Below the pieces are notes generated by a model, which did not search any database, was not told the DNA's origin, and worked only from the letters and a program-made list of their open reading frames with translations. From DATARN01 sp036264135 (lineage in GTDB: Bacteria > Actinomycetota > Acidimicrobiia > Acidimicrobiales > Palsa-688): 7,172 nt of DNA. Made by a program: the position numbers and the translations under genes. Each line of letters starts with the position of its first letter. The first letter of the stretch is position 1. Location: assembly GCA_036264135.1 (NCBI GenBank), contig DATARN010000024.1:1-7172 (forward strand), written 5' to 3'. Of the stretch, positions 5,829 through 7,172 are shown in pieces.

Positions 5829-6455
5829 TCAAGGTCTCTGCGCCAGGGCGGTTACTCCGTCGCCGGACAGTTCGCCGAGGACAGCCTTTCGACCGGTCAT
5901 TGCCAAAACGACAGCGACGATGGGCCCTGCTACCTCCGGTCCGGTTCCGGCCGACCAGTCGGCGTCGGTGGCCCGCAGGGTCAGCCCCGCCACCCTTCGC
6001 TTGGCCCCGATAATCAGGTTCGATCGCCGATAAAAATTTGCCACCCGCACCGTGGCGTCGGTGGGATAGGTGTGCGTGATCGCGAGGGGGCGGCGGATGT
6101 CCTCGGCGTGGACAATGGTCTCGCCCAGCCAACTATCGACCGGCCCGGGAGGATGGCTGGTCGACGACTGGACTGCCCGGAAGTGCTCGAGGGTCTCGGC
6201 AGGTGTGTCGCCGCGCTCGGCTGCGATGCCTTTCGCCTGGAGGGTGGTAAGGCGGAATCCCGACGCGATCATTTTCGCGGAGAACGCCAGCGGAGCTTTT
6301 TTGGCGGTGGCCGTCATGTGGGCCAAGACCTCTCGCACCGTCCACTCCGAACAGAGCGACGGCCTCGCCCACTGCTCCTCATCCAGGTCGGCAAGATCCG
6401 CTGCGAGCGCCTGGCGCTCGGCATGGACAACGCTCCAGACATCAGGGTTGGCGAT
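5829..6455 (-). CDS. Maleylpyruvate isomerase family (DinB-like, TIGR03083-type) protein
   Basis: Read from the ATC at 6453-6455 the protein has 208 residues, the usual length for this family of mycothiol-dependent, metal-binding four-helix proteins. The N-terminus (NPDVW..VHAERQALAADLADL, then PSLCSEWTVREVLAHMT) is the family's typical start. Likely metal ligands are His46 in LAHM and the E-x3-H pair Glu112/His116 in GETIVHAED. The C-terminal part LAMTGRKAVLGELSGDGV is also typical. The substrate is unknown. The problem is the start: after an in-frame TGA there is no ATG, GTG or TTG until GTG 6338, which would delete 39 conserved residues including the first helix. GAGGAGG (6466-6472) precedes GTC 6458 (7 nt) and ATC 6455 (10 nt). 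Either a non-canonical codon is used or an ATG has become ATC by mutation or sequence error. Confidence 0.8.
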   Translation of the reverse strand: MANPDVWSVVHAERQALAADLADLDEEQWARPSLCSEWTVREVLAHMTATAKKAPLAFSAKMIASGFRLTTLQAKGIAAERGDTPAETLEHFRAVQSSTSHPPGPVDSWLGETIVHAEDIRRPLAITHTYPTDATVRVANFYRRSNLIIGAKRRVAGLTLRATDADWSAGTGPEVAGPIVAVVLAMTGRKAVLGELSGDGVTALAQRP

Positions 6456-6465
6456 GACGGTTTCG

Positions 6466-6472
6466 CCTCCTC
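6466..6472 (-). promoter_or_regulatory. Shine-Dalgarno sequence marking the DinB-like gene start
   Basis: GAGGAGG on the minus strand is a strong ribosome site. It is 7 nt from GTC 6458 and 10 nt from ATC 6455, both in the frame of the conserved N-terminus. It supports translation starting here and not at GTG 6338, 128 nt further on. Confidence 0.6.
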
Positions 6473-6526
6473 GTTCGGGCGGTCAGGCGGCCTGGTGGAT
6501 GGTAGCGGCACAACTACAAAAGGCCC

Positions 6527-6555
6527 TTGACGAACGAACACATGTTCGATATACT
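6527..6555 (+). promoter_or_regulatory. Sigma-70-type promoter of the DUF222 gene
   Basis: TTGACG (6527-6532), a 17-bp spacer, and TATACT (6550-6555) make a near-consensus housekeeping promoter pointing toward the DUF222 gene. The predicted start is near 6562, giving a leader of about 83 nt. The spacer contains the LexA-type box (6535-6548). An 11-bp palindrome, CTGGT-C-ACCAG (6554-6564), spans the predicted transcription start. Confidence 0.7.
6535..6548. promoter_or_regulatory. LexA (SOS) box
   Basis: CGAAC-ACAT-GTTCG matches exactly the CGAAC-N4-GTTCG core of the LexA box of Actinobacteria and Bacillus, followed by A as in the mycobacterial GTTCGA form. It fills most of the -35/-10 spacer, so bound LexA would exclude RNA polymerase. 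In Mycobacterium tuberculosis several 13E12-repeat (DUF222) genes are LexA-controlled, so both site and target gene agree. The divergent DinB-like gene starts about 80 bp to the left and might also be affected. Confidence 0.8.
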
Positions 6556-6603
6556 GGTCACCAGAAGTTGCGGTAGCCGTCGTGGACCCGGCTGGACGGT
6601 CCT

Positions 6604-6637
6604 CCTCCCCTTGGAACCCTGGATGTGCTGTGGGAGG
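6604..6637 (+). promoter_or_regulatory. Shine-Dalgarno of the DUF222 gene, with complementary CCTCCC upstream
   Basis: GGGAGG (6632-6637) lies 7 nt before GTG 6645. CCTCCC at 6604-6609 is its exact complement, 22 nt upstream, so the leader could fold to hide the ribosome site. The stem is only 6 bp with a long loop, so any control is speculative; the ribosome site itself is secure. Confidence 0.4.
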
Positions 6638-6644
6638 TGACGTA

Positions 6645-7172
6645 GTGGAACTGAGCGACGTGCGCGCCGGCTGCGACCAGTTCAACCTGATGCTGGGCGG
6701 CGTGGAGCCGGGAGTGTTCTCCGGAGGCGACGCCGCCGAGGCCGCCGAGCTGCTCGCCGGGGTAGAAAAACGGGTGGCCGCCGCCCGCCTCGCCCTGGCC
6801 GCCCGGGCCGCCGCCGCCTCGGCACACCTCCAACGCGGCTACCCCGACGCCGCCCATTGGCTCGCCACCACCGCCGGCACCACCACCGCGGCCGCCAAAG
6901 CCGCCCTGGCCACCGCCGCCGCCCTCGACCGCTGCCCCCGAACCCGCCACGCCCTCGCCGCCGGCCGCATCTCCCTCGCCCAAGCCGATGAAATCACCCG
7001 CACCGCCACCGCCGGCGAAAACGAGGCCGATCTGGTCGAACGGGCCGCCGGCGCCTCCCTGAGCGAACTACGCGACCACTGCCGACGCCGCCGCCTCCAA
7101 GCCGACGACGTCGACCAGGCGCATCGCCGCCAACACGCCGAACGCGCCGCCCGCCACCGCCAAGACGACCAC
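6645..7172 (+). CDS. DUF222 (13E12 repeat family) protein, N-terminal part, probable HNH endonuclease
   Basis: 176 codons are open to the window end; the 3' end is missing. The Ala- and Arg-rich helical sequence with LAGVEKRVAAARLALAAR, AAHWLATTAGTTTAAAKAAL and DRCPRTRHALAAGRISLAQA (about residues 38-115) is the DUF222 pattern: an 'A..WLA..tG' block, then 'l...p.t..al..G.is..qa..i'. In this family an HNH nuclease domain normally follows further downstream, so an endonuclease is expected but not visible here. The GTG start at 6645 is set by GGGAGG 7 nt upstream; an in-frame GTG at 6630 lacks such a site. Codon use is extremely GCC-rich. Expression is probably DNA-damage-induced through the LexA box 97 bp upstream. 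The biological role of 13E12 proteins is unsettled; they are often multicopy in actinobacterial genomes. Confidence 0.85.
   Translation, partial: MELSDVRAGCDQFNLMLGGVEPGVFSGGDAAEAAELLAGVEKRVAAARLALAARAAAASAHLQRGYPDAAHWLATTAGTTTAAAKAALATAAALDRCPRTRHALAAGRISLAQADEITRTATAGENEADLVERAAGASLSELRDHCRRRRLQADDVDQAHRRQHAERAARHRQDDH

Noticed and set aside
4720..6132. 470-codon minus-strand open frame opposite the hydrolase
   Set aside because: It is antisense to a hydrolase with a complete catalytic motif set, is rich in R/G/P/H as expected of a high-GC shadow frame, and shows no domain.
6070..6576. Plus-strand frames of 152-168 codons opposite the DinB-like gene
   Set aside because: They are antisense to conserved family motifs (LAHM, GETIVHAED), so they are shadows.
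6558..6983. Gly-rich minus-strand frame of 141 codons over the DUF222 gene
   Set aside because: The Gly-rich sequence is the reverse complement of GCC-rich Ala codons; the plus strand has the promoter, ribosome site and DUF222 pattern.
1..7172. CRISPR array, tRNA/rRNA, insertion sequence or defence cassette
   Set aside because: No spaced direct repeats, no tRNA-like TTCGA/acceptor pattern, no transposase or terminal inverted repeats, and no recognised defence gene set other than the partial DUF222 protein.

Overview
The window looks like chromosomal DNA of a high-GC actinobacterium. Supporting signs are a DUF2510 domain, a mycothiol-dependent maleylpyruvate isomerase/DinB-like protein, a DUF222 (13E12-type) protein, GCC/CTG-heavy codon use, and a LexA box of the actinobacterial CGAAC-N4-GTTCG type. 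An Acidimicrobiia-like lineage would fit, but that is a guess. I see no insertion sequence, tRNA, rRNA or CRISPR array.

Layout, left to right. (1) The 3' end of an amidase gene (+, to 137) converges, 8 bp apart, on a DUF1963/YwqG-like gene (-, 146-1012). An inverted repeat lies in the upstream region of the latter. (2) A DUF2510 + double YccF membrane protein gene (-, 1226-1828) is followed by about 580 bp of lower-GC DNA with no convincing gene. (3) A small two-helix membrane protein gene (-, 2411-2650) is divergent from a tandem pair of secreted, C-terminally anchored DUF11-like proteins (+, about 2750-3751 and 3831-4868). The pair arose by a duplication of about 1.1 kb that included the 5' leader. 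(4) After hairpins at 4872-4952 comes a compact alpha/beta hydrolase with an Asp nucleophile (+, 4981-5733). It converges, across a strong bulged hairpin, on a maleylpyruvate isomerase/DinB-like gene (-, 5829-6455). (5) Divergent from the latter is the 5' part of a DUF222 gene (+, from 6645, running off the window). It has a near-consensus promoter whose spacer contains a perfect LexA/SOS box.

The genes do not form one pathway; strands switch repeatedly and most genes are probably single transcription units. The most interesting signals are these: the SOS-box promoter of the DUF222 gene, with a possible Shine-Dalgarno-masking hairpin in its leader; the tandem surface-protein pair, whose shared C-terminal FPVxGLPIAVVLGG + membrane helix + Arg cluster resembles a protein-sorting signal; and two genes (first surface-protein copy, DinB-like gene) that have good Shine-Dalgarno sequences but no ATG/GTG/TTG at the expected start, implying CTG and ATC/GTC initiation or sequence change.
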